From contig CAKOVS010000012.1 of NCBI GenBank assembly GCA_934122085.1, forward strand, positions 1 to 45,223: DNA of 45,223 nucleotides, read 5' to 3'. Made by a program: the position numbers and the translations under genes. Under the pieces are notes generated by a model, which was not told the origin of the DNA, made no database searches, and saw nothing but the letters and a program-made list of their open reading frames with translations. Numbering within the stretch: position 1 is the stretch's first letter; every line of letters begins with the position of its first letter. Source of the DNA: an uncultured Clostridia bacterium (GTDB lineage Bacteria; Bacillota; Clostridia; TANB77; CAG-508). Below, in pieces: positions 1 to 8,649 of the stretch.

Positions 1-41
1 TCTATATTTAATTTCATTTTATTTATCCTCTCTTTCGTAAT

Positions 42-380
42 TTAATTACTTATCTTTTTCAATATTTCTCTTTTCTTATTATTTTCATCTAAGTAATATT
101 GTAATATAACTTTTAATCTGTCATTTGAAAATTTCTCTAATAATTCTTGATTATTTTTTAATTGTTCCATAAATTGTTGCTTTTGATATTCATTATTAAA
201 TTCTATTTTTTCAATATCTATTTTCATATTATTTTTAAATTGATTATTAGAATTAAATATAATTTCATTACTTTCTATTTTTTCTGCTTTATATTTGTTT
301 TTTCTAAAAATTTGCTTTATTTTTTGAAAAATCTTATAAAAAATTCCATTTCTTTGTTTTACTGGTAAATTACTATTCAT
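42..380 (-). CDS. Small hypothetical protein with basic amphipathic N-terminus
   Basis: I do not recognise a named family. The frame stays open to 419, but I chose the ATG at 380 because the upstream extension is a short hydrophobic stretch that looks non-genic. From 380 the protein is about 112 residues. It opens with a short linker (NSNLPVKQRNG) and then a basic amphipathic helix (IFYKIFQKIKQIFRK, about residues 12-26). A charged, probably coiled-coil C-terminal half follows. The N-terminal helix resembles the C-terminal tail of the unrelated-looking protein at 39767-40204, so it may be a membrane-surface anchor. It lies 56 nt downstream of the repeat-protein gene on the same strand and may share its transcript. 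No signal peptide is visible. Confidence 0.55.
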   Translation of the reverse strand: MNSNLPVKQRNGIFYKIFQKIKQIFRKNKYKAEKIESNEIIFNSNNQFKNNMKIDIEKIEFNNEYQKQQFMEQLKNNQELLEKFSNDRLKVILQYYLDENNKKREILKKISN

Positions 381-436
381 TATTTTTTCTCGTATAATAA
401 ATATGCAAATATTATACAAACTCCTTTCTTTGTTTT

Positions 437-2239
437 CTACTTTTGTGATTGTTTTTTACTATTTATTTGTTCATCTATTTTTTGTCCGTCTTGTATTGCT
501 CCTTTTATTTCTCCTATTAACTTTTTCTTTTCTTCATATTCTTTTACCTTTTTTTGATAATTTCTTCTTGATAGTCCAAATATAGAATTAAATTTATTTC
601 CTTTTACTATTGATCCACCTATACTTTCTATAAATGCTTGTCTTTCTTTTATTTCTTCTAATGTCCACGACAAAATTGATGCACTTGTTTTTATTGTTTC
701 TAATACTCCTATACTTTGTAAATATAGTAAAGTTTTTTGAAGTTGCTTTAAATTTTTTGATACTATTAAAGGTGTTAAATATTCTTCTCCGTAATTTTGT
801 TTTATATATTCAATATTTTCCTTTAATTGTTTTGAATTTTTCATAAACACACTTCCTGTTATTTCTATTCCGTTTTCTTTACATATTTCAACTATTTCTT
901 TTATTTCGGCTGTTGTTTTCAAAAACACATTTCCTTTTGCTTCTATTCTGTTTTCTTCACAAACTTCCACTATTTCTTTTATTTCAGCTGCTGTTCTTAA
1001 AAACACGCTTCCTGTTACTCCTATTCCATTTTCTCTGCACACTTTCACTATTTCTTTTATTTCAGCTGCTGTGCTCTTAAACACACTTCCTGTTACTTCT
1101 ATTCTATTTTCTTGGCATACCTTCACTATTTTCTTTATTTCTTCTGCTGTTCTTAAAAATATGCTTCCTGTTACTTCTATTCTATTTTCTTGGCATACTT
1201 TCACTATTTCTTTTATTTCAGCTGCTGTTCTATAAAATATGTTTCCTGTTACTTCTATTCCGTTTTCTTTACATACTTCTACTATTTCTTTTATTTCAGC
1301 TGCTGTTCTATTAAACATAGTTGATTTGACTTCTATTCCGTTATCCTCGCACACTTTCACTATTTCTTTTATTTCGGCTGCTGTTCTCAAAAACACACTT
1401 CCTGTTACTTCTATTCCGTTTTCTTTACACACTTCCACTATTTCTTTTATTTCGGCTGCTGTTCTCATAAACACATTTCCTGTTGCTTCCATTCCATTTT
1501 TTTTACATACTTCTACTATTTCTTTTATTTCGGCTACTGTTCTCTTAAACACACTTCCTGTTACTTCTATTCCGTTTTCTTCACACACTTCCACTATTTC
1601 TTTTATTTCAGCTGCTTTTCTCCTAAACACATTTCCTGTTGCTTCTATTCCGTTTTCTTCACACACTTCCACTATTTCTTTTATTTCGGCTGCTTTTCTC
1701 CTAAACGCACTTCCTGTTATTTCTATTCCGTTTTCTTGACATACTTGCTCTACTTGCTTTATTTTATCAACATCTTTTTTAGAAATTGCTGCACTTAATA
1801 TATTTTCTTTTGTTAATTCTGGGCATTTTTCTTCTATCTCTTGTATTCTTTCTACTGGTACTCTTAAAATTGAAGTTATTTGTTCTATGTACTTTTTTCC
1901 GTATCTATTTTCATCTGATACATATTCATATGTTTTCTTTAATTGCTCTGGGTCTGTACTTAAAATATGTAAACATGTTTCTACATCTCTTGTATTTATT
2001 TTCTTTTCATTTAAAAATTTCCAATTTTCTTTTATTGCTTCAATTTTTAAATATAATATACTTGGACATTTTTCTATATTATTTGGTATTACTTTCAAAG
2101 TATCTCTTAAAAAATCAAGTACATAACAAATGCTATTATAATCTGCTTTTTCCAATACATTTTCATTATTTTTTATTAATTTCTTACTATCTAATCCATA
2201 TTTATTACATATTTCTTCAAACTGCATCCTATTTATCAT
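437..2239 (-). CDS. Helical-repeat protein with twelve 26-residue tandem units, mTERF-like flanks
   Basis: The frame is open from 2263, but GGAGG sits seven bases before the ATG at 2239, so I start there (600 residues). Residues 1-160 contain loose helical repeats with spaced KCP and L-rich segments (for example KCPSILYLKIEAIKENW). Residues about 163-474 are twelve near-identical 26-residue units beginning IVEVC and ending RTAAEIKE. Residues 475-600 return to degenerate repeats (ILSWTLEEIKERQAFIESIG) and end in a lysine-rich tail. The flanks recall mTERF-type helical repeats, which bind nucleic acid in mitochondria and plastids; that link is my inference. There is no signal peptide or membrane segment, so it is probably cytoplasmic. 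It starts 13 nt beyond the holA stop and is likely cotranscribed with it. Function unknown. Confidence 0.85.
   Translation of the reverse strand: MINRMQFEEICNKYGLDSKKLIKNNENVLEKADYNSICYVLDFLRDTLKVIPNNIEKCPSILYLKIEAIKENWKFLNEKKINTRDVETCLHILSTDPEQLKKTYEYVSDENRYGKKYIEQITSILRVPVERIQEIEEKCPELTKENILSAAISKKDVDKIKQVEQVCQENGIEITGSAFRRKAAEIKEIVEVCEENGIEATGNVFRRKAAEIKEIVEVCEENGIEVTGSVFKRTVAEIKEIVEVCKKNGMEATGNVFMRTAAEIKEIVEVCKENGIEVTGSVFLRTAAEIKEIVKVCEDNGIEVKSTMFNRTAAEIKEIVEVCKENGIEVTGNIFYRTAAEIKEIVKVCQENRIEVTGSIFLRTAEEIKKIVKVCQENRIEVTGSVFKSTAAEIKEIVKVCRENGIGVTGSVFLRTAAEIKEIVEVCEENRIEAKGNVFLKTTAEIKEIVEICKENGIEITGSVFMKNSKQLKENIEYIKQNYGEEYLTPLIVSKNLKQLQKTLLYLQSIGVLETIKTSASILSWTLEEIKERQAFIESIGGSIVKGNKFNSIFGLSRRNYQKKVKEYEEKKKLIGEIKGAIQDGQKIDEQINSKKQSQK
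818..1753 (-). repeat. Twelve tandem 78-bp coding repeats
   Basis: This block inside the repeat-protein gene encodes twelve contiguous 26-residue units with no indels. Within the unit, position 6 (Q,E,E,K,K,E,K,Q,Q,R,E,K) and position 18 (R,R,K,M,L,N,Y,L,K,L,L,M) vary. Most other positions are nearly fixed: Cys5, Asn8, Gly14, Phe17, Glu23 and Lys25. Such an array should expand and contract by recombination. Confidence 0.95.
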
Positions 2240-2252
2240 CTTTTTTCCTCCA

Positions 2253-3272
2253 TTAAATCGCACAAATTATTGCGTCTAATCCAACATTCAAATCAATCAA
2301 TCCAATTTTATATTGATAATCTAAATCTTCCAATTGTTGAATTATTTTTCTTAACTCTTGTTCACTAAATTTTTGAGTTTGCATTTTATATTTATTTACT
2401 AAAAACATCTGATTTGGCTTTAAATTTAAACTTGTAGCAACATCTTTATTATTTGCAATAGCTATTTTTACAAAATATAATTTTTTCAAATGATTATATA
2501 ATGTTATTAAAATCTTTTGAATTGGTTCTTTTGAGGCAATTAAATTATGTAATACATCAATTGCCTCTTTTGTCTTTTTCTGTCCTAAATTGTCTGTTAA
2601 ATCAAATATCACACTTTCTACTTTTTTTGTACATAATGCATCTATATCTAGTTTTTGTACTTTTCCACCTTCACCTGCATATTCAATTAATTTTCTGGTT
2701 TCATTTATTAAGTCTTGCATATTTGTGCCACAACATTCTATTAAATATTGTAGATCTTTCTCATCAAATTGGACTTTATATGCATTACATATTGCTTTTA
2801 ATCTTTTTATTATTTGGGCAGGTTTTTGTTCTTCAAATTCACATATTATTCCTATTTTTTCAATTGTATTAAAAATAGAGTTTTTTTCCGCTTCATCTTC
2901 AATAAATATTAGCAAAACTGATTCTTTTATCATTTCTACATTGTCTTTTAAATATTCATTTATTCTATCTTTTAATTCTTTACTTGCTCCACCTGTTTTT
3001 CCTTTTCCTTCTCTTTTAAATATCCCTGTATTTTTAGCAATTATTAATTTTTTAGGATAGCCAAAAGCAGGAGTTTCTATGTCTGCAATTAACTCCTGGA
3101 TACTATTTTCATCAATTATTATATAATTTATTCCTTTTACTAGTTCACCAAAAACTTTTTTCATTTTTTTTACTTGTTGTTCTAATAAAAAAGTTTCTGC
3201 CCCATAAAATAAATATATTCCTTCTGCAACTCCACTATTTATTTGTTTTTCAAGTTCTTCTACTTTTAGCAT
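2253..3272 (-). CDS. holA: DNA polymerase III delta subunit
   Basis: This is the delta subunit of the replicative clamp loader, which opens the sliding clamp for loading onto primed DNA. The protein begins MLKVEELEKQIN and soon reads GIYLFYGAETFLLEQQV, typical of HolA. The C-terminal helical domain (KEPIQKILITLYNHLKKLYF, then the end of the protein) matches the family's collar domain. I chose the ATG at 3272 rather than the track start at 3302 because AAGGAG lies about seven bases upstream. That gives 339 residues, normal for Firmicutes. A good promoter lies just upstream. The next gene begins 13 nt past its stop. Confidence 0.93.
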   Translation of the reverse strand: MLKVEELEKQINSGVAEGIYLFYGAETFLLEQQVKKMKKVFGELVKGINYIIIDENSIQELIADIETPAFGYPKKLIIAKNTGIFKREGKGKTGGASKELKDRINEYLKDNVEMIKESVLLIFIEDEAEKNSIFNTIEKIGIICEFEEQKPAQIIKRLKAICNAYKVQFDEKDLQYLIECCGTNMQDLINETRKLIEYAGEGGKVQKLDIDALCTKKVESVIFDLTDNLGQKKTKEAIDVLHNLIASKEPIQKILITLYNHLKKLYFVKIAIANNKDVATSLNLKPNQMFLVNKYKMQTQKFSEQELRKIIQQLEDLDYQYKIGLIDLNVGLDAIICAI

Positions 3273-3306
3273 CTCTATTCTCCTTATCTCTATCCAAATC
3301 ACTTAA

Positions 3307-3335
3307 ATTATACAATTTATATATGATTTTTGCAA
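3307..3335 (-). promoter_or_regulatory. Sigma-A promoter for holA
   Basis: On the minus strand TTGCAA (3330-3335) and TATAAT (3307-3312) are separated by exactly 17 bases, about 35-65 nt before the holA ATG. Confidence 0.7.
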
Positions 3336-3344
3336 CTTTATACA

Positions 3345-3380
3345 CAAAAAATAAGAACATATTTAAAATATGCTCCTATT
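3345..3380 (-). terminator. Terminator after glycogen debranching enzyme
   Basis: A 13-bp stem (two G-U pairs; arms 3350-3362 and 3368-3380) is followed on the minus strand by a run of T. It lies directly after the stop of the debranching enzyme. Confidence 0.75.
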
Positions 3381-3390
3381 TCAATATTTT

Positions 3391-5415
3391 TTAACTTCTA
3401 GTAATAATTCTAAATACTTCTGCAACACTCCATGCTTGCGCCACAGCACCTTTAGGTTCAAATGGTCTTTTAGAATCATATATTTCAGCAATGCTTCCAA
3501 TGCAACCTCTTTCATTAATTTCTTTTGAAAATGTTTCTGTAACACTTTGTATAAATTCCTCTAATTGCTCATTATATTTTTTCTTACCAGTTTTACTCTC
3601 TGTTGCAAATCTTTTTAAACAATTATAATATAGACCTAACAACCATGTCCATGTAATTCCTTGATGATAGCTAAAATCTCTTTTAAAACTATCTCCTTCA
3701 TATACATCTATATAATTTTCTTCTCCTTTTGCCAATGTTTTTAGTCCATATTTATTTAACAATTTTTTTGTTACTGTTTCAAACATTTCTTTTGCTTCTT
3801 TTGAATTTATGTCTAACACTGGATATGACAAACTTAATGCAAATAATTGATTTGGCCTAACTTTTCCATCTTCAAGTACATCATATAAACATTTTTTTGA
3901 TTTATTATAAAATTTTTCTCTAAAGGACTTTTTACATTTATTTGCCATTCTTTCATATTTTTCTTGTCTGCTATCATCTTTTTGATATTCAACTAATTCA
4001 GTCATAATTTTTAATGCATTATACCACATTGCATTTATTTCAACTGGCTTACCGTTTCTTGGTGTTGCTGGAATCCCATCATATTTTACATCCATCCATG
4101 TATTTTGTGTATATGGTGTTCCTGATACTATAAGCCCATCTGTATCTAAATAAATATTATTATCATCTATATCTATTCCTATTGAATAATTTTTTATGAT
4201 ATGTTCCAAACTTGGATATATTTCATTCATAATAAAATCATAATCTTTAGTATATTCTATATATTTTTTTACTTGTTCAAATAGCAATAATGATGAGTCA
4301 ACACTATTATATAATGGTCTATAATCGTCTTCACTATATGAATTTGGTACTAAACCATATTTCATATCTCTTACACAACCTCTTAAAACTTTTTTTGCTA
4401 TTTCATATTTTTTAGTAACTAATAAACATCCTTCAAATGAAATCAATGTATCTCTCATCCAATCTAAAAACCATGGATATCCTGCAATCATTGAATATGT
4501 ATTAAAAAATGGTCTTATTATAATAAAATTATCTATTGCTATTAAAAATTGTTTTATTAATTTATCTTTTTGTTCCTCTTCTTCTGTTTTATCTTCTTTT
4601 GAAATATCAATTAATTTTGATTTTGCAAATTCTTGATTTTGTCTTACAATTTCATTTGTAATAATTGCTCTAGCATCTAATTCTTCAATATTTTCTTCTA
4701 ATGAACAAATTACTGAAATTTCTTTTTCTTCATTTGGTCCTATTTCTATTTCAAATCTTCCTGGTATTACATGATTTTCTTCTGCTTCAAATCCTCTTTT
4801 TTCTTCTTCTATATAAAACATATTTTTGAATGTATCATTATAATGTTCTATATACTTTCCTTCTGACAACATCATATATATTGGAACACCATTATCTATT
4901 TTAATTTCAAGTTTTGTTTTATTAATTTTTTGTTTCAAATCAAAAACATGATCTTTATTCATTCCATGTGCATTTCTAAAATCCATTACAGGTGTTAATA
5001 TTAATTTTGCTTTTTCGCTTCCATTTTTTACTTTATAAAAAATAGCAACTGTATTTTTAAAATGTTGCATACAAATTGCTTTAGTTATTTCCACATCACC
5101 AACTTTATATGCAAATATAGGCATATATTCTTTTATAAAACATTCTTGATATTTATATCCATGTGTTATAAAATTTTTGCCTATATTTGTATATAAATCT
5201 GTTTTGTTTCCATTTATTTCTATACTTTCATCTAATTTTGATAATATTAATGTTCTTCTTGCTGGTGGCATAAGTGGGGCTATTAATAGACCATGATATC
5301 TTCTTGTATTTGCTCCTATTATTGTTGATGATGCAAATCCTCCAAGTCCATTTGTTATTACCCATTCTTTGTTTAAGCCTTTTTCTAAATTTAAGTTTTC
5401 TTTTGCAAATTTCAT
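3391..5415 (-). CDS. Glycogen debranching enzyme (amylo-alpha-1,6-glucosidase family)
   Basis: The protein is predicted to hydrolyse alpha-1,6 branch stubs during glycogen breakdown. Its opening (KEWVITNGLGGFASSTIIG, then NTRRYHGLLIAP) is the hallmark of the GDE N-terminal domain. The C-terminal half (FNTYSMIAGYPWFLDWMRDT, SEDDYRPLYNSVDSSLL, DFSYHQGITWTWLLGLYY) is the (alpha/alpha)6 catalytic domain of the GH133 type. Its 674 residues match bacterial single-domain debranching enzymes. The ATG at 5415 is directly preceded by an in-frame TAA, so no longer start is possible. The good ribosome binding site lies 65-70 nt upstream, beyond a hairpin and a tiny ORF (separate entry). It follows yvcK by 92 nt without an obvious terminator. 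Confidence 0.93.
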   Translation of the reverse strand: MKFAKENLNLEKGLNKEWVITNGLGGFASSTIIGANTRRYHGLLIAPLMPPARRTLILSKLDESIEINGNKTDLYTNIGKNFITHGYKYQECFIKEYMPIFAYKVGDVEITKAICMQHFKNTVAIFYKVKNGSEKAKLILTPVMDFRNAHGMNKDHVFDLKQKINKTKLEIKIDNGVPIYMMLSEGKYIEHYNDTFKNMFYIEEEKRGFEAEENHVIPGRFEIEIGPNEEKEISVICSLEENIEELDARAIITNEIVRQNQEFAKSKLIDISKEDKTEEEEQKDKLIKQFLIAIDNFIIIRPFFNTYSMIAGYPWFLDWMRDTLISFEGCLLVTKKYEIAKKVLRGCVRDMKYGLVPNSYSEDDYRPLYNSVDSSLLLFEQVKKYIEYTKDYDFIMNEIYPSLEHIIKNYSIGIDIDDNNIYLDTDGLIVSGTPYTQNTWMDVKYDGIPATPRNGKPVEINAMWYNALKIMTELVEYQKDDSRQEKYERMANKCKKSFREKFYNKSKKCLYDVLEDGKVRPNQLFALSLSYPVLDINSKEAKEMFETVTKKLLNKYGLKTLAKGEENYIDVYEGDSFKRDFSYHQGITWTWLLGLYYNCLKRFATESKTGKKKYNEQLEEFIQSVTETFSKEINERGCIGSIAEIYDSKRPFEPKGAVAQAWSVAEVFRIITRS

Positions 5416-5490
5416 TTATTTATTAGCAATTAAAATTTGTGCGTTTATTTTTCTAATTCGCACAAATTTCAACTACTTTCCTCCTTTAGT
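5416..5490 (-). promoter_or_regulatory. Leader with strong RBS, 18-codon ORF and 11-bp hairpin
   Basis: AAAGGAGG (about 5480-5487) is correctly spaced for a TTG at 5472. That opens an 18-codon ORF (5416-5472) whose TAA directly abuts the debranching-enzyme ATG. Within it an 11-bp perfect inverted repeat (5433-5443 with 5459-5469, loop 15) can form. The enzyme's own ATG has no close Shine-Dalgarno. This looks like a translational-coupling or leader-peptide arrangement; the role is inferred. Confidence 0.45.
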
Positions 5491-5507
5491 TTTATTTTCA
5501 CATATAA

Positions 5508-7022
5508 TTATTCATTTTCATGACTTTTTCTAAACTTTTCATCAGATTCTCTAATTGATTGGATTCTATCACTATATTTTGAATTAAATTTACTTTTTCT
5601 AACTGGTTTTTTCTTTTTATTTTGTGGTTTCTTCTGATCTTTTTTCTCCATTTTTGCTTGCAATTTCTTTATTTTGTTAATACGTTTATCTGATTTTAAT
5701 TTTGCATTTAGCATTACATATTCTGGATCATCTTCTCTATCTTCATATTTTAAATCATTACATATTAATTTTATTGCTGATTCTGCAACCATATATGGAT
5801 CATGTCTAACTTTTCCATCAATTATTGTAGAAATATTTTTCTTAATAAATTTAATCTTTTTAATTTTAGGATCATTTAGATTTTGTTCAACTAAATCTGC
5901 TCCTTCTTTATTATATTTCTTTATATATTCTGGAATAACTTCTCCTGTATCATAAATACAATAATCTATTAATCCTTCTCCACAATGGTCTATTATAGCT
6001 TTTATATGGTCCGCAACAGAATAGTTGTCTGTTTGACCAAATTCTGTCATAATGTTATTTATATATATTTTTATTGCTTTGCTTTCTTTTATTGCCTTTG
6101 CAACACCATTTACTAATAAATTTGGTATTATATTTGTATATAAACTTCCTGGACCAATTATTATACTATCAGCTTCTCTTATCGCTTCTAATACTCCTTC
6201 TGCTGGTTTACAATTTGATGGTTGAATATATACTCTATTTATTTTTGTCATATTATCAGATACAACTTGTGGTATCATTTCTTTATTTTCAACAACATAT
6301 CCATTTTCTAACTCTGCACATATATTCATTTCTGTATTTGTTACTGGAAGAATCTTTCCTGTGATATTAAATATTGAATCACTTTTTTCTATTGCTCTTA
6401 CATCACTTCTAAAAACTTCTTTCATTGCTGTAAAATAAATGTCTGAAAATTTTAATCCTCTTAATTCTGGATTTATCATTTCATGGTTCATTAATCTTCC
6501 GATGTCTTCTTTTCTTTCTGGTGCTAATGCTACTATACTATCTTTTATATCTTCTAAAGGTAATACTGTTTGTAATTTTTTTCTTGATAATGTTGGCTCT
6601 TTTCCATATTCTGATACTGCTACAATCGCTGTTATATTATTTGTATATCTTTTCATTCCTGTAAGCACTGTATTTAGCCCTGCTCCTCCACCAATTACTA
6701 CTACTTTTGGTCCTTTTTCATATATTGTTCTATCAAAAATTAATGAATTTACATTTACATTCTTTTTATTTTTCATTCTGTCATCTGTTGCTTCTATAAA
6801 CAATTCCATATTTCTCTTGTTTAACATTATAAGTCCTATAACTATACAAACAAATCCAATTGCAAATATTACAACTACTTTTCCAGCTTCTGAAAATTGC
6901 ATTTCTTTTTGTACTAATATATCAGATATTCCATAACATGTAAGTATTATTCCTATTAATATTAAAAACATCCATCTTTTCATTTTCGAACTTGATTTTA
7001 ACCAATGCATTATTCCCTTCAT
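5508..7022 (-). CDS. yvcK: YvcK/CofD-like protein with N-terminal membrane anchor
   Basis: This belongs to the YvcK/CofD-like family, which in Bacillus is needed for growth on gluconeogenic substrates, affects cell-wall synthesis and binds UDP-sugars. The start follows AAAGGAAGG by seven bases. Two hydrophobic segments (about residues 19-38 and 47-67) precede the Rossmann core, which opens KVVVIGGGAGLNTVLTGMKR. DNYSVADHIKAIIDHCG and GPGSLYTNIIPNLLV are further family motifs. A lysine/arginine-rich tail ends the 504 residues. The usual core stretch VADDGGSSGRLR is replaced by VSEYGKEPTLSR, so the ligand site differs from the textbook protein. It lies 15 nt after murB, a familiar clostridial pairing, but rapZ and whiA are absent here. 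Confidence 0.88.
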   Translation of the reverse strand: MKGIMHWLKSSSKMKRWMFLILIGIILTCYGISDILVQKEMQFSEAGKVVVIFAIGFVCIVIGLIMLNKRNMELFIEATDDRMKNKKNVNVNSLIFDRTIYEKGPKVVVIGGGAGLNTVLTGMKRYTNNITAIVAVSEYGKEPTLSRKKLQTVLPLEDIKDSIVALAPERKEDIGRLMNHEMINPELRGLKFSDIYFTAMKEVFRSDVRAIEKSDSIFNITGKILPVTNTEMNICAELENGYVVENKEMIPQVVSDNMTKINRVYIQPSNCKPAEGVLEAIREADSIIIGPGSLYTNIIPNLLVNGVAKAIKESKAIKIYINNIMTEFGQTDNYSVADHIKAIIDHCGEGLIDYCIYDTGEVIPEYIKKYNKEGADLVEQNLNDPKIKKIKFIKKNISTIIDGKVRHDPYMVAESAIKLICNDLKYEDREDDPEYVMLNAKLKSDKRINKIKKLQAKMEKKDQKKPQNKKKKPVRKSKFNSKYSDRIQSIRESDEKFRKSHENE

Positions 7023-7037
7023 TTTTATACCTTCCTT

Positions 7038-7940
7038 TTAATGTATTATTTCTATCTCTGTTTCGATTTCTTTTCCAAATTTTTCATAAACTTCTTGCTT
7101 TATATATTTAATCAATTCTTCAACATCTTTTGATGTTGCATTTCCTGTGTTTATTATGAATCCTGCATGTTTTTCAGATACTTGTGCTCCCCCTATTTGA
7201 TATCCTTTTAGTCCACATTCATCAATTAATTTTGCTGTTATAAAATCTGTTCCTCTTTTAAATGTACTTCCTGCACTTGGATATTCTATAGGTTGCTTTT
7301 CTTTTCTAAAGTTCGCATATTCTTGCATCTTTTCCTGTATTTCTTCTTTATTTCCTTTGTTTAATTCTAATTCTGTTTCTACTATAATATATTCATTGTT
7401 AGTAAATAGACTATTTCTATATTCAAATTTTGCTTGTTCATTATTTATCTTATGTATCTCGCCATTTCCATCAATATATGTTACTGTTTTTACTATATCT
7501 TTCATTTCAGAGCCATGTGCTCCTGCATTCATTCTAATAGCTCCACCAATTGTTCCTGGTATTCCACTTGCGAACTCAAATCCTGAAATCTCTTTATTGG
7601 CTAGTTTTTGTGCTAATTCGCCTAGTTTTACACCAGCTCCTACTGTTATTTTAAATTTATTATCTACTTCTTCTATCTCTACTTTTTTTATTTCTATTTT
7701 TAATACTATTCCTTTTATTCCTCCATCACTAACTAGTAAATTACTTCCATTTCCCAAAATAAAAGTTGGAATATTGTTTCGTTTTATATATTTTATTATA
7801 TTTGTTAATTCTTCTACTGTTGAAATTTTTAATAAAATTTCTGCTTCTCCACCAATTTTAAATGATGTGTATTTTTTCATTTGTACATTTTGCAAAATTT
7901 TCTCTTTTGGAATTATTTTTTCTATCTCATTTATATTCAT
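7038..7940 (-). CDS. murB: UDP-N-acetylenolpyruvoylglucosamine reductase
   Basis: MurB is an FAD enzyme that reduces UDP-GlcNAc-enolpyruvate to UDP-MurNAc, the second step of peptidoglycan precursor synthesis in the cytoplasm. Visible motifs are YTSFKIGGEAEILLK, the FAD-binding FILGNGSNLLVSDGGIKG, and SGIPGTIGGAIRMNAGAHG. EYPSAGSTFKRG (proton-donor Ser) and KHAGFIINTGNATS follow. The length of 300 residues is normal for the short Gram-positive form. AAAGGA precedes the ATG. It is followed 15 nt later by yvcK and preceded by a pilin-like gene. Confidence 0.96.
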   Translation of the reverse strand: MNINEIEKIIPKEKILQNVQMKKYTSFKIGGEAEILLKISTVEELTNIIKYIKRNNIPTFILGNGSNLLVSDGGIKGIVLKIEIKKVEIEEVDNKFKITVGAGVKLGELAQKLANKEISGFEFASGIPGTIGGAIRMNAGAHGSEMKDIVKTVTYIDGNGEIHKINNEQAKFEYRNSLFTNNEYIIVETELELNKGNKEEIQEKMQEYANFRKEKQPIEYPSAGSTFKRGTDFITAKLIDECGLKGYQIGGAQVSEKHAGFIINTGNATSKDVEELIKYIKQEVYEKFGKEIETEIEIIH

Positions 7941-7961
7941 AAATTAATTCCTTTCAAAATA

Positions 7962-8432
7962 TTATTCAAATGATGCATATAATAATTCTCCATTTGAAGT
8001 TTTCTTTACTGTTATATTCATAACTTCACCTGTTTTATAACAAACTATATATTGATAATTTGATTCTTCTATTCCTATATCTTTTAATTTATTTTCATCT
8101 AATTTATAATAACTGCTTTCTGTTCTGTTATTTGATGAAAAAGCTATATTTTTTACTTTTAATGAATCTCTATATTCTGTTGGAATATCATTTATGCTTT
8201 GTATTTTGTCTCCAACTAAATAAGATATATCATTAAAGATTTGATATTTTGTATATACTTCTAATACTGCATGTTGTACAATCTCAAGTTCTGATGTTAA
8301 TTTTTTTCTACTAGATTCATTAACTGAACTTATTCCTGAATAAGTAGTAATTGATAGAATTATTACCATAACAATCATCATTACAGCTAATGCTATTAAT
8401 GTTATACCTTTTTCATTTTTTTTCATTTGCAT
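7962..8432 (-). CDS. Type IV pilin-like / pseudopilin protein
   Basis: The N-terminus is a short basic leader (MQMKKNEKG) followed by ITLIALAVMMIVMVIILSIT, a class III prepilin-type signal with predicted cleavage after Gly. The usual Glu at +5 is replaced by Ala, so it may be a minor pseudopilin or a pilin-like secreted protein. The mature part is about 145 residues with no cysteine pair and no recognised domain. The ATG at 8444 directly abuts AAAGGA, so the ATG at 8432 (spacing about 12) is preferred; 8426 is a third option. It lies 21 nt upstream of murB and may lead that transcript. No assembly ATPase or prepilin peptidase is in the window. Confidence 0.75.
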   Translation of the reverse strand: MQMKKNEKGITLIALAVMMIVMVIILSITTYSGISSVNESSRKKLTSELEIVQHAVLEVYTKYQIFNDISYLVGDKIQSINDIPTEYRDSLKVKNIAFSSNNRTESSYYKLDENKLKDIGIEESNYQYIVCYKTGEVMNITVKKTSNGELLYASFE

Positions 8433-8548
8433 ATTTTTCCACATTCCTTTCTTAAAGTATTAACAAATTTGTAATTCTTTTTTTATAAATCTTTGTTGTT
8501 ATATTATCATTTTTTTCCTATTTTTACAAGATTTTTTAAGAAATCTCT

Positions 8549-8576
8549 TTGTTTTTTCTCAAATATGTAGTATAAT
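8549..8576 (+). promoter_or_regulatory. Promoter for nfeD-SPFH operon
   Basis: TTGTTT (8549-8554) and TATAAT (8571-8576) are separated by 16 bases, in the divergent gap between the pilin-like gene and nfeD. Confidence 0.55.
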
Positions 8577-8649
8577 ATAATTGTAGTGTTTTAATTCAAT
8601 AAAAATTAAAAATTGATAAAAAGCTTTTGGGCTAGAATTGGAGGGTTCT

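Noticed and set aside
1239..1739. 166-codon plus-strand ORF
   Set aside because: It is the antisense shadow of the tandem repeats, with low-complexity protein and no ribosome binding site.
818..1753. Regular 78-bp repeats that could suggest a CRISPR array
   Set aside because: The repeats are contiguous with no unique spacers, keep one open frame and encode a consistent 26-residue protein unit.
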